From Pseudomonas anatoliensis (GTDB lineage: Bacteria; Pseudomonadota; Gammaproteobacteria; Pseudomonadales; Pseudomonadaceae), in contig NZ_JACVHC010000004.1 of NCBI RefSeq assembly GCF_017976235.1, forward strand, positions 232,699 to 296,698: a stretch of DNA of 64,000 bases. Direction: 5' to 3'. Position 1 is the first letter of the stretch. Each line of letters starts with the position of its first letter. Below the pieces are notes generated by a model. That model had not been told where the DNA came from, did no database searches, and saw nothing but the letters and a program-made list of their open reading frames with translations. Positions 35,054-42,965 of the stretch are shown in pieces. The position numbers and the translations under genes were made by a program.

Positions 35054-35617
35054 ATGCTGAAAAAAATCGCCCTCGCCGCCGGTACCGTGCTGTTTGCCGC
35101 CAACCTGATGGCTGCCACCCCGGCCAAAGCGCCGCACGTGCTGCTGGACACCACCAACGGCCAGATCGAAATCGAACTGGACCCGGTCAAGGCGCCGATC
35201 AGTACCAAGAATTTCCTTGAGTACGTCGACAGCGGCTTCTACACCAACACGATTTTTCACCGTGTGATCCCGGGCTTCATGGCTCAGGGCGGCGGTTTCA
35301 CCCAGCAAATGCAGCAGAAAGACACCAAGGCACCAATCAAGAACGAAGCCAGCAACGGCCTGCACAACGTTCGTGGCACCTTGTCGATGGCGCGCACCTC
35401 CAACCCGGATTCGGCCACCAGCCAGTTCTTCATCAACGTGGCTGACAACGCTTTCCTCGACCCGGGCCGTGATGCCGGTTACGCGGTATTCGCCAAAGTG
35501 GTCAAGGGCATGGACGTGGTCGACATCATCGTCAATTCGCAAACCACCACCAAAGGCGGCATGCAGAACGTGCCTGTCGACCCTGTGATCATCAAGTCGG
35601 CCAAGCGCATCGACTAA
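35054..35617 (+). CDS. ppiA: Periplasmic cyclophilin peptidyl-prolyl isomerase
   Basis: 187-residue cyclophilin with a signal peptide ending near residue 22 (LFAANLMA). It catalyses proline cis-trans isomerisation in exported proteins. Cyclophilin core features are visible: [33 protein letters not shown] and [14 protein letters not shown]. The gene order hydrolase-ppiA-ABC transporter matches PA3226-PA3228 as I recall it. Confidence 0.93.
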   Translation: MLKKIALAAGTVLFAANLMAATPAKAPHVLLDTTNGQIEIELDPVKAPISTKNFLEYVDSGFYTNTIFHRVIPGFMAQGGGFTQQMQQKDTKAPIKNEASNGLHNVRGTLSMARTSNPDSATSQFFINVADNAFLDPGRDAGYAVFAKVVKGMDVVDIIVNSQTTTKGGMQNVPVDPVIIKSAKRID

Positions 35618-35704
35618 GTTTCGCGGGGCATTTCGAGCGGCGGCGGCCTCGGGCCACGCCGCTCACACTGATAAAAGGAGAGCCCGTATCCGGGCGGTTA
35701 TCTG

Positions 35705-37537
35705 ATGCTCTATCGCCGTTTCGAACAACTGATCGACATATTCCGCGACGCCCCGACGGCGGCCCCTCCAGATCGTGTCTGGCCCTTCTATACCTACTAC
35801 CTGAAGCAGGTCTGGCCGAGTTTCGCGGCCCTGCTGGTCGTTGGCCTGTTCGCCGCGCTGATCGAAGTGGCGCTGTTCAGTTACCTGAGCCGCATCATCG
35901 ACCTTGCCCAGGGCACACCCAACCCGAATTTCTTCAGCGACCACGCCCTCGAACTGACGTGGATGGTGGTGGTTGCGCTGGTCCTGCGGCCGATTTTCTT
36001 TGGTCTGCACGACCTGCTGGTGCACCAGACCCTGAGCCCCGGCATGACCAGCATGATCCGCTGGCAGAATCACAGTTATGTGCTCAAGCAGAGCCTCAAC
36101 TTCTTTCAGAACGACTTCGCCGGGCGCATCGCCCAGCGCATCATGCAGACCGGCAACTCGCTGCGTGATTCAGCGGTGCAAGCCGTCGATGCGTTGTGGC
36201 ATGTGGTGATCTATGCGATCAGCGCGCTGGTGCTGTTCGCCGAGGCCGACTGGCGCCTGATGATCCCGCTGCTGGTGTGGATCGTCGGCTACATCGGCGC
36301 GCTCTACTACTTCGTGCCCCGGGTGAAAGAGCGCTCGGTGGAAGCCTCCGACGCGCGCTCGAAACTGATGGGACGGATCGTTGACGGCTACACCAACATC
36401 GCCACACTGAAGCTGTTTGCCCACACCAACTTCGAACAGCATTACGCCAAGGAAGCCATCGAAGAACAAACCGTCAAGGCGCAAATGGCCGGCCGCGTAG
36501 TCACCAGCATGGACGTGGCGATTACCACCATGAACGGCTTGCTGATCGTCGGCACCACCGCTCTGGCGCTGTGGTTGTGGACGCAATCGTTGATCACCGT
36601 CGGTGCCATTGCCCTGGCGACGGGTCTGGTCATCCGCATCGTCAACATGTCCGGCTGGATCATGTGGGTGGTCACTGGCATCTTCGAAAACATCGGTATG
36701 GTCCAGGACGGTTTGCGCACCATCTCGCAACCGGTCAGCGTGACCGATCAGGAGCAGGCCAAACCGCTGGCGGTGGCCAATGGCGAAGTGCGTTTCGAGC
36801 ATGTGGATTTTCACTACGGCAAGAAGCGCGGGATCATCGGCGACCTCAACCTGACCATCAAACCGGGTGAAAAAATCGGCCTGATCGGCCCGTCCGGCGC
36901 CGGCAAATCGACCTTGGTCAACCTGCTGCTGCGCCTGTACGACGTCGAGGGTGGGCGCATCCTGATCGACGGGCAGAACATCGCCGAAGTCGGCCAGGAA
37001 AGTCTGCGCGCACGTATCGGCATGATTACCCAGGACACCTCGCTGCTGCACCGTTCGATCCGCGACAACTTGTTGTACGGCAAACCTGATGCAACCGACG
37101 CCGACCTCTGGGATGCGGTGCACAAGGCCCGCGCCGACGAGTTCATTCCTTTGTTGTCCGACGCAGAAGGCCGTACCGGGTTTGACGCCCATGTCGGCGA
37201 GCGCGGCGTGAAGCTGTCGGGTGGCCAGCGTCAGCGCATCGCGATTGCCCGAGTGCTGCTCAAGGACGCGCCGATCCTGATCATGGACGAAGCGACCTCG
37301 GCGCTGGACTCGGAAGTTGAAGCGGCGATTCAGGAAAGCCTGGAAACGCTGATGCAGGGCAAAACCGTGATCGCGATTGCCCATCGCCTCTCGACCATCG
37401 CCCGGATGGATCGCTTGGTGGTGCTGGAAAACGGCAAGATCGCCGAGAGCGGCACCCATGCTGAACTGCTGGCTCACCGTGGGTTGTATGCGCGGTTGTG
37501 GGCGCATCAGACTGGAGGGTTTGTCGGAATCGATTGA
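35705..37537 (+). CDS. MsbA-like ABC exporter (half transporter with fused ATPase)
   Basis: 610-residue transporter with six membrane helices in an ABC membrane domain (about 35-335). Its ATPase domain has Walker A GPSGAGKST near 395-403, LSGGQRQ near 503, Walker B ILIMDEATSALD near 523 and a switch histidine in IAHRLST. It works as a homodimer or with an unknown partner; substrate may be a lipid or drug. The chosen ATG at 35705 has only a weak GGGCGG upstream, and the GGAG at about 35678 is too far. Confidence 0.87.
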   Translation: MLYRRFEQLIDIFRDAPTAAPPDRVWPFYTYYLKQVWPSFAALLVVGLFAALIEVALFSYLSRIIDLAQGTPNPNFFSDHALELTWMVVVALVLRPIFFGLHDLLVHQTLSPGMTSMIRWQNHSYVLKQSLNFFQNDFAGRIAQRIMQTGNSLRDSAVQAVDALWHVVIYAISALVLFAEADWRLMIPLLVWIVGYIGALYYFVPRVKERSVEASDARSKLMGRIVDGYTNIATLKLFAHTNFEQHYAKEAIEEQTVKAQMAGRVVTSMDVAITTMNGLLIVGTTALALWLWTQSLITVGAIALATGLVIRIVNMSGWIMWVVTGIFENIGMVQDGLRTISQPVSVTDQEQAKPLAVANGEVRFEHVDFHYGKKRGIIGDLNLTIKPGEKIGLIGPSGAGKSTLVNLLLRLYDVEGGRILIDGQNIAEVGQESLRARIGMITQDTSLLHRSIRDNLLYGKPDATDADLWDAVHKARADEFIPLLSDAEGRTGFDAHVGERGVKLSGGQRQRIAIARVLLKDAPILIMDEATSALDSEVEAAIQESLETLMQGKTVIAIAHRLSTIARMDRLVVLENGKIAESGTHAELLAHRGLYARLWAHQTGGFVGID

Positions 37538-37559
37538 TATACCCGATCACCACAAAACC

Positions 37560-37648
37560 TGTAGGAGTGAGCCTGCTCGCGATAGCGGTCTGTCAGCCCC
37601 ATCAATGTTGACCGACACCCCGCTATCGCGGGCAGGCTCACGCCTACA
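37560..37648. repeat. REP pair of the third family (GTAGGAGTGAGCCTGCTCGC)
   Basis: Inverted copies around a 38-base spacer, filling the gap between the converging ABC transporter and DUF482 genes. Confidence 0.92.
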
Positions 37649-37654
37649 AGGGAT

Positions 37655-38779
37655 TCAGGTTTGGCGGTAGGGCAAAGCGGCTCGCGCTTCTTCGGCATAG
37701 GCCAGAATGCCGGCGCGTTCCTGCTGCAGGAAATCTTTGACCGCCGCCTTAAGTCCCGGATGGCGCAGGTAATGCCATGAATGCGTGATCACCGGTTCGA
37801 AGCCACGAATCAGTTTGTGCTCGCCCTGAGCACCGGCATCGAAACGCTGATAACCCTGGGCAATCGCGTAGTCCATGCCCTGATAAAAACAGGTCTCGAA
37901 GTGCAGCCGATCAAACTCGGCCAGACAGCCCCAATAACGTCCGTAAAAACTGTCGCCCCCCACCAGACTGAACGCCATGGCCACCGGCCGTGAGCCCTGT
38001 TTGGCCAGCACCACGCGAATCGCTTCGGGCATGCGCTCGGCCAACAGACTGAAAAACTCCCGGGTCAGATACGGCGTCTGCCGGCGCACGGCGTAGGTAT
38101 TGGCGTAGCAGGCGTAGACGAAATCCCACTGCGCCTCATCCAGCTCTCGTCCTTCCAGCCATTCAAACTCGAAGCCCTGCCCGGCCACTTGCTCGCGTTC
38201 CTTGCGCATCTGTTTGCGCTTGCGCGAAGCGAGCACGTCGAGAAAGTCCTGAAAGTCGCGATAGCCGCGATTCTGCCAGTGATACTGACAGCCAATGCGC
38301 TGCAACCAGCCCGGCTGTTCGGCCATGGCAGCGTCGGTGAACGCATCGGTGAAATTGATGTGAGCGCTGGAAAGCTCTTCTATCTCCAGGTAACCGGGCA
38401 GGCTCTTGAGCAGCTCGAAACCGTCCTCGACTCTGGCGGCCAGCAGCCTCGGCCCACTGACCGGACTGAACGGCACCGCCGTCAACAGCTTGGGGTAGTA
38501 ATCGATCCCGGCGCGAGCACAGGCATCGGCCCAGCCATGATCGAACACGTACTCACCGTAGGAGTGCCACTTGCGATAACTGGGCAGCGCCGCCACCAGC
38601 CGATCGTCTTCGATGTGCAGCAAATGCTCCGGCTGCCAACCGGAGTGGGGGCCGACGCTGCCGCTGTCTTCCAATGCACTGAGAAACGCATGGCGCAGAA
38701 ACGGCTGATTGTCCGGCACCAGTGCGTCCCAGGCATGCGGGGCAATTTCTGACAGGTTTTGCAGGCATTGCAACGGCAT
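37655..38779 (-). CDS. DUF482/GNAT-fold peptidogalycan-type protein
   Basis: 374-residue protein of the family called peptidogalycan biosynthesis, related to GNAT acyltransferases. It shows WADACARAGIDYYPKLLTAVPFSPVSGPRLL at about 105-135 and FYGRYWGCLAEFDRLHFETCFYQGMDYAI near 290-318. The biochemical role is not established. The ATG at 38779 follows GGAG by 9 bases. It is divergent from the porin gene; a perfect 10-bp-arm inverted repeat lies 44 bp upstream of the start. Confidence 0.85.
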   Translation of the reverse strand: MPLQCLQNLSEIAPHAWDALVPDNQPFLRHAFLSALEDSGSVGPHSGWQPEHLLHIEDDRLVAALPSYRKWHSYGEYVFDHGWADACARAGIDYYPKLLTAVPFSPVSGPRLLAARVEDGFELLKSLPGYLEIEELSSAHINFTDAFTDAAMAEQPGWLQRIGCQYHWQNRGYRDFQDFLDVLASRKRKQMRKEREQVAGQGFEFEWLEGRELDEAQWDFVYACYANTYAVRRQTPYLTREFFSLLAERMPEAIRVVLAKQGSRPVAMAFSLVGGDSFYGRYWGCLAEFDRLHFETCFYQGMDYAIAQGYQRFDAGAQGEHKLIRGFEPVITHSWHYLRHPGLKAAVKDFLQQERAGILAYAEEARAALPYRQT

Positions 38780-38822
38780 CAACAAGCTCTCCACAACAGG
38801 ACTCCAGCGCCCGGCGAGTATC

Positions 38823-38856
38823 GCCGATTGCGTTGCATTACACACTCGCAATCGGC
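38823..38856. promoter_or_regulatory. Inverted repeat between DUF482 and porin genes
   Basis: Arms GCCGATTGCG (38823-38832) and CGCAATCGGC (38847-38856) match perfectly over 10 bp with a 14-base spacer. Placed just upstream of the minus-strand gene, it may be an operator. Two smaller dyads nearer the porin lie at 38971-38986 (CCGGGTTCTAACCCGG) and 39023-39039 (GGATGG/CCATCC). Confidence 0.5.
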
Positions 38857-39060
38857 CGACAGCGCTCTAGCTCAATAGTTCGCGACGAACGCACATCGTC
38901 ATCAACCTGCCATCACTGTGCCACCGCTCTGTCATAAACCATCGCGATACTGGCGCCTGTTTTTAGAGCGCCGGGTTCTAACCCGGACACTGTTTTCCGA
39001 CCTCGATTGTCGGTTGTGCCCAGGATGGTTAAGCCATCCCTCTCATCTTCGGAGATTGCT

Positions 39061-40383
39061 ATGCGTCTTGCTTCCACGAAAACTGCGGCGGCCCTGTGCG
39101 GTGGCTTGTTGCTGGCCATGAGCGTTCCGGCCAGTGCTGCAGTCGACGCCAAACTGCTCGACATGCTCAAGGCTAACGGTTCGATTTCCCAGGCGCAGTA
39201 CATTGAACTGCAAACTGAACTGGCCAAGGATCAGAAGGCTCAGCAAATCGCGCAGCAGGCGCAGCAAGAGACCAACGAACAAGTCGCGGCTGTCGCGAAG
39301 AAGACCAACGAACAAAGCGCTTTCGACCAGAAACTGGCCTGGGCAGCAAAAACTCAGTTCAAGGGTGACGTGCGTATCCGTCAGGAAACCATCAAAATCG
39401 ATGGCGAACCGAACAACGGCGGTCGCGACAAGGATCGTCAGCGCATCCGTGCCCGTCTGGGTGCCTACACCGAGATCAATCCGCAAGTGGACACCGGCAT
39501 CCGTATCGCCACCGGCGGCGGCGACGATGCGCGTTCGACCAACCAGGATCAGGACAACTACTTCGACAAGAAGCAGATCTGGCTGGATCTGGGCTACATC
39601 GATTACCACCCCGATCAAATCAAGAACCTGCACGTGATCGGCGGCAAGATGCTGCAACCGTGGGTGAGCATGGGCGACGTGATCTGGGATAGCGACATCA
39701 ACCCTGAAGGTCTGGCCGTTACTTACAAATACCCATTGGGCAGCAGCGCCGAACTGTTCGGCAGCCTGGGTAACTACAACCTCAAGGACAACGTCGATGG
39801 CGACGGCGTGCAGTTCCGTCACGACTTGCGCCTGACCGCCGGCCAGTTGGGTAGCCGCTTCAATATCACCGACAACCTGAAGCTGACCTTGGGCGGCAGT
39901 GTCTACGCCTACCAGAACGACGACGATAGCCGTTGCACCGGCACCTCCACGCCTTGCGCCCTGGCGGTCAACGGCAACTCGGCAAACAACGAGTTCCGCC
40001 TGTACGAAGGTTTCAGCCAGGTCGACATCGGCGGTCTGCCAATGCCTCTGTCGTTCTACGGTCAGTACGTGAAGAACAACGACGCCGTGACCGATCAGGA
40101 CACTGCCTGGCTGCTCGGCGCCAAGTCGAAGGTCTTTGGTTTCAACCTCGACTACAACTATCGTGACGTGCAGCGCAACGCCGTGGTCGGCGCCTTCACC
40201 GACTCCGACTTTGCCAACGGCACCACAGGTTCGCGTGGTCACAAGTTCAAGGTCGGTTACGACATCGACAAGAACTTCGCTGTCGGCGCGACGTACTTCC
40301 TGACCAAGGCAGACTTCGCCAGCCGTACCCAGCGTGATGCAGATGCCAACACCCTGCAGCTGGATGCGGAAGCCAAGTTCTAA
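39061..40383 (+). CDS. Putative outer-membrane porin (Porin_5-like)
   Basis: 440-residue porin. The signal peptide ends near residue 25 (LLLAMSVPASA). A coiled-coil segment at about 45-80 (LAKDQKAQQIAQQAQQE) should trimerise in the periplasm. A beta-barrel from about 95 shows alternating strands and ends in the aromatic AEAKF. The start ATG has GGAG 7 bases upstream. Substrate is unknown. The upstream region contains several dyads, including a short hairpin just ahead of the ribosome site. Confidence 0.85.
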   Translation: MRLASTKTAAALCGGLLLAMSVPASAAVDAKLLDMLKANGSISQAQYIELQTELAKDQKAQQIAQQAQQETNEQVAAVAKKTNEQSAFDQKLAWAAKTQFKGDVRIRQETIKIDGEPNNGGRDKDRQRIRARLGAYTEINPQVDTGIRIATGGGDDARSTNQDQDNYFDKKQIWLDLGYIDYHPDQIKNLHVIGGKMLQPWVSMGDVIWDSDINPEGLAVTYKYPLGSSAELFGSLGNYNLKDNVDGDGVQFRHDLRLTAGQLGSRFNITDNLKLTLGGSVYAYQNDDDSRCTGTSTPCALAVNGNSANNEFRLYEGFSQVDIGGLPMPLSFYGQYVKNNDAVTDQDTAWLLGAKSKVFGFNLDYNYRDVQRNAVVGAFTDSDFANGTTGSRGHKFKVGYDIDKNFAVGATYFLTKADFASRTQRDADANTLQLDAEAKF

Positions 40384-40477
40384 ACAGCAGCAGTCAATAG
40401 CCTGACGTGGGCGGGACGATCCCCATCATCCGTTCGTTTCACCCACGCGGGGCTATTTCAGAATGCGCAAAGCCCTC

Positions 40478-40562
40478 TGTAGGAGCTGCCGAAGGCTGCG
40501 ATCTTTTGATCTTGATCTTTAAAAACAAGATCAAAAGATCGCAGCCTTCGGCAGCTCCTACA
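40478..40562. repeat. REP pair, GTAGGAGCTGCCG family
   Basis: Inverted copies around TTTAAAAACAAG between the converging porin and anti-sigma genes; the right arm overlaps the last codons of the anti-sigma gene by 5 bp. Confidence 0.93.
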
Positions 40563-40797
40563 AAGGGCCGTCTTTGCGGCGCTGTTCAGCCAGGCGTTCG
40601 GCCAATGCATCGACACCCTCTTCAGGTTTTTCCGGCATGGCCTTCAGCGTCGCCTGCATCAACCGCATCTGGCGAATGAAACGCCGGCAATTGCGGCAAA
40701 ACATCAGGTGATGCCGCACCATCAGCTTCTCGCCAAAACTCAGCTGGCCATCGAGATAATCACTGGATCGTGCCACTTGCTCCTTGCAGGTCAACAT
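40558..40797 (-). CDS. Small zinc-binding anti-sigma factor
   Basis: 79-residue cytoplasmic protein with the ZAS signature H-x3-C-x2-C (His30, Cys34, Cys37 in HHLMFCRNC) plus Cys4. There is no membrane helix, as in soluble ZAS proteins. It probably binds and inhibits the sigma factor encoded just upstream, perhaps releasing it on thiol oxidation or zinc loss. Its ATG overlaps the sigma stop (ATGTTGA, 7 bp), so translation is coupled. Confidence 0.85.
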   Translation of the reverse strand: MLTCKEQVARSSDYLDGQLSFGEKLMVRHHLMFCRNCRRFIRQMRLMQATLKAMPEKPEEGVDALAERLAEQRRKDGPL

Positions 40798-41405
40798 TCT
40801 CCTGTCTCCTCAAAATGTTCCACGGTCGCGAAGACCTTTAACCGTGCCCGATGCAGCAGCACGCGGACATTGGAGAGCGAGATGTCCAGAAGATTACAGA
40901 TCTCTTCCAGCTCCACGCCCTGACGCTCACGCAACAGCAAAACGCTGCTTTGCAGTTCCGAAAGGCTCAACAGTGTGTGCTCCAGGCATTCGCGCAGTTC
41001 GCCTTCGGTCAACAACGCCTCGGGGGTGTCCTGGTGCCAGGCGAAAGGCGCCACCAGCCAATGACCGTCGCTGGACGAAAAACGGTCGTCGTCGATAGTG
41101 CCGTGGGGCGACGGCAAGTCATCGAGCAGCACCTCGCGGCGATTTTGCTTGTAGCGACTCTTGGCCGAGTTGGCAGTGATGGTCAGCAACCAGGTCTTGA
41201 GACTGGAGCGCCCTTCGAAGCTGCCGATATGACGCACCACCGACAGCCAGGCATCCTGCACCACTTCCTCGACATGACGCTGGCCGACGATCGCATACGC
41301 AACGGCACGCATGGCGCTCTGATAAGTCGTGACCAGCTCCTTGAAAGCCTTTTGTTCACCCGCCAACAAGCGCTCAAGCAATTGGGTGTCGTCCGTAACG
41401 GCCAT
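40791..41405 (-). CDS. ECF RNA polymerase sigma factor
   Basis: 204-residue group IV sigma factor. Region 2 lies at about 20-88 (EEVVQDAWLSVVRHIGSFEGRSSLKTWLLTITANSAKSR). Region 4 lies at about 140-195 (LSELQSSVLLLRERQGVELEEICNLLDISLSNVRVLLHRARLKV). It is encoded with its zinc anti-sigma and next to a KAS III-like gene, the order of PA3285-PA3286. The signal and regulon are unknown; a link with fatty-acid or envelope stress is suggested only by neighbours. Confidence 0.9.
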   Translation of the reverse strand: MAVTDDTQLLERLLAGEQKAFKELVTTYQSAMRAVAYAIVGQRHVEEVVQDAWLSVVRHIGSFEGRSSLKTWLLTITANSAKSRYKQNRREVLLDDLPSPHGTIDDDRFSSSDGHWLVAPFAWHQDTPEALLTEGELRECLEHTLLSLSELQSSVLLLRERQGVELEEICNLLDISLSNVRVLLHRARLKVFATVEHFEETGEC

Positions 41406-41431
41406 TGACGCCTCGTTTCAGTTGATAGGAC

Positions 41432-41516
41432 GCAAAAGATCGCAGCCCGCGGCAGCACTTACAACAACGGGTTTGAAACCGTCAGTGTAAGAGCTGTCGC
41501 AGGCTGCGATCTTTTC
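41432..41516. repeat. Degenerate REP pair, GTAGGAGCTGCCG family
   Basis: Inverted copies with changes (GGCAGCACTTACA; GTAAGAGCTGTCGCAGG), between the sigma gene start and the KAS III-like stop. Confidence 0.85.
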
Positions 41517-41525
41517 AGGGCAAAC

Positions 41526-42647
41526 TCAACGCTTGCGCAGAATCACGCTACCGATCGAGTAACCCGCACCGAACGAACTCAGCACTGCCAGCGAACCGGC
41601 GGCCAGGTCATCCTGATATTTGTGGAAGGCAATGACCGAACCCGCCGAGCTGGTGTTGGCGTAGGTGTCGAGGATCACCGGCGCTTCTTCTTCGGTGGCC
41701 TCGCGGCCCAGCAGCTTGCGCACGATCAGGTGGTTCATGCTCAGGTTGGCCTGGTGCAGCCAGAAACGCTTAACGTCGCCGACATTGAGCTGGTTCTCTT
41801 GCAGATGCTCGCCGATGAGTTCGGCAACCATCGGGCAAACGTCCTTGAACACCTTGCGGCCTTCCTGCACGAACAGTTTGTCGCGAGCACCGACGCCCTC
41901 TTCCGCCGCGCGGTTGAGGAAACCGAAGTTGTTGCGGATGTTGTTGGAGAACTTGGTCAGCAGTTTGGTGCTGACCACGTCGAACTGGTGCTTGGAGGTG
42001 GCCAGATCGGCGCGTTCGATGATCACGGCAGTGGCCGCGTCGCCGAAGATGAAGTGGCTGTCGCGATCACGGAAGTTCAGGTGACCGGTGCAGACTTCTG
42101 GGTTGACCATCAGGATCGCCCGGGCCTGGCCCAGTTGCACGCTGTTGGTCGCTGCCTGAATGCCGAAGGTCGCCGAGGAACAGGCCACGTTCATGTCGAA
42201 ACCGAAACCTTGGATGCCCAGCGCTTCCTGGACTTCGATGGCGATGGCCGGGTAGGCGCGTTGCAGGTTGGAGCAGGCAACGATGACACCGTCGATGTCG
42301 GCAGCGGTTTTGCCGGCGCGTTGCAAGGCTTGCTCGGCAGCACCAATGGCCATCTGGCAGAGCACTGACCATTCGTCATTGGACCGCTCCGGCAGGCGCG
42401 GGGCCATGCGCTGCGGATCAAGAATGCCGTCCTTGTCCATGACAAAACGGCTCTTGATGCCCGAGGCTTTCTCGATGAACGGGGCGCTGGATTCGGTCAG
42501 TGCCTGGACTTCGCCGCTGGCGATGGCCTCGGCGTTGTCCGCGTTGAACTGTGCGACGTAGGTATTGAAAGACTGCACCAGCTCTTCGTTGGAGATGCTG
42601 TTGGCCGGGGTATACAGGCCGGTGCCGCTGATGACGACGTTATGCAT
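41526..42647 (-). CDS. Beta-ketoacyl-ACP synthase III-like enzyme (PA3286/FabH2-like)
   Basis: 373-residue thiolase-fold condensing enzyme. The catalytic Cys156 is in NVACSSATFG, His298 in WLHQANLSMN and Asn331 in DTYANTSSAG. It condenses an acyl-CoA with malonyl-ACP; the P. aeruginosa homologue PA3286 accepts octanoyl-CoA and so feeds beta-oxidation products back into fatty-acid synthesis. The ATG at 42647 has only a weak GAGA-type ribosome site. The sigma/anti-sigma pair lies just downstream on the same strand. Confidence 0.88.
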   Translation of the reverse strand: MHNVVISGTGLYTPANSISNEELVQSFNTYVAQFNADNAEAIASGEVQALTESSAPFIEKASGIKSRFVMDKDGILDPQRMAPRLPERSNDEWSVLCQMAIGAAEQALQRAGKTAADIDGVIVACSNLQRAYPAIAIEVQEALGIQGFGFDMNVACSSATFGIQAATNSVQLGQARAILMVNPEVCTGHLNFRDRDSHFIFGDAATAVIIERADLATSKHQFDVVSTKLLTKFSNNIRNNFGFLNRAAEEGVGARDKLFVQEGRKVFKDVCPMVAELIGEHLQENQLNVGDVKRFWLHQANLSMNHLIVRKLLGREATEEEAPVILDTYANTSSAGSVIAFHKYQDDLAAGSLAVLSSFGAGYSIGSVILRKR

Positions 42648-42965
42648 GGTCGTTTCTCTAATCTGTTCAGGCAGAAAGTGCTGGAACCGTCGTACCAACA
42701 CACAAAGGGTCTATTCCCATCCGGGGGACGCAAACCTGGCATCGCTTTATTCCGATCCGAGACACGGCCAAAGGCTCTGAGTCGCGAACGCGGCGTTTAT
42801 GGTCGCGAAGTTTGCCATAAACCCAAGGTTTTGGCCCCTTTTCACGCTAAACGCATTCCTTGTAGGAGCTGCCGCAGGCTGCGATCTTTTGATCTTGATC
42901 TGGAAAAACAAAATCAAAAGATCGCAGCCTGCGGCAGCTCCTACAGGATTATTGCCAGGCGCACA
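42648..42965. other. Gene-free interval between KAS III-like gene and hrpA
   Basis: 318 bp upstream of the KAS III-like gene and downstream of hrpA. Its hrpA side is a REP pair; the rest (42648-42860) should hold the KAS III-like promoter. I see no clear -35/-10 pair, operator or small gene. Confidence 0.6.
42861..42945. repeat. REP pair, GTAGGAGCTGCCG family
   Basis: Near-perfect inverted copies around GATCTGGAAAAACAAAATC, starting 15 bp beyond the hrpA stop codon. Confidence 0.93.
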
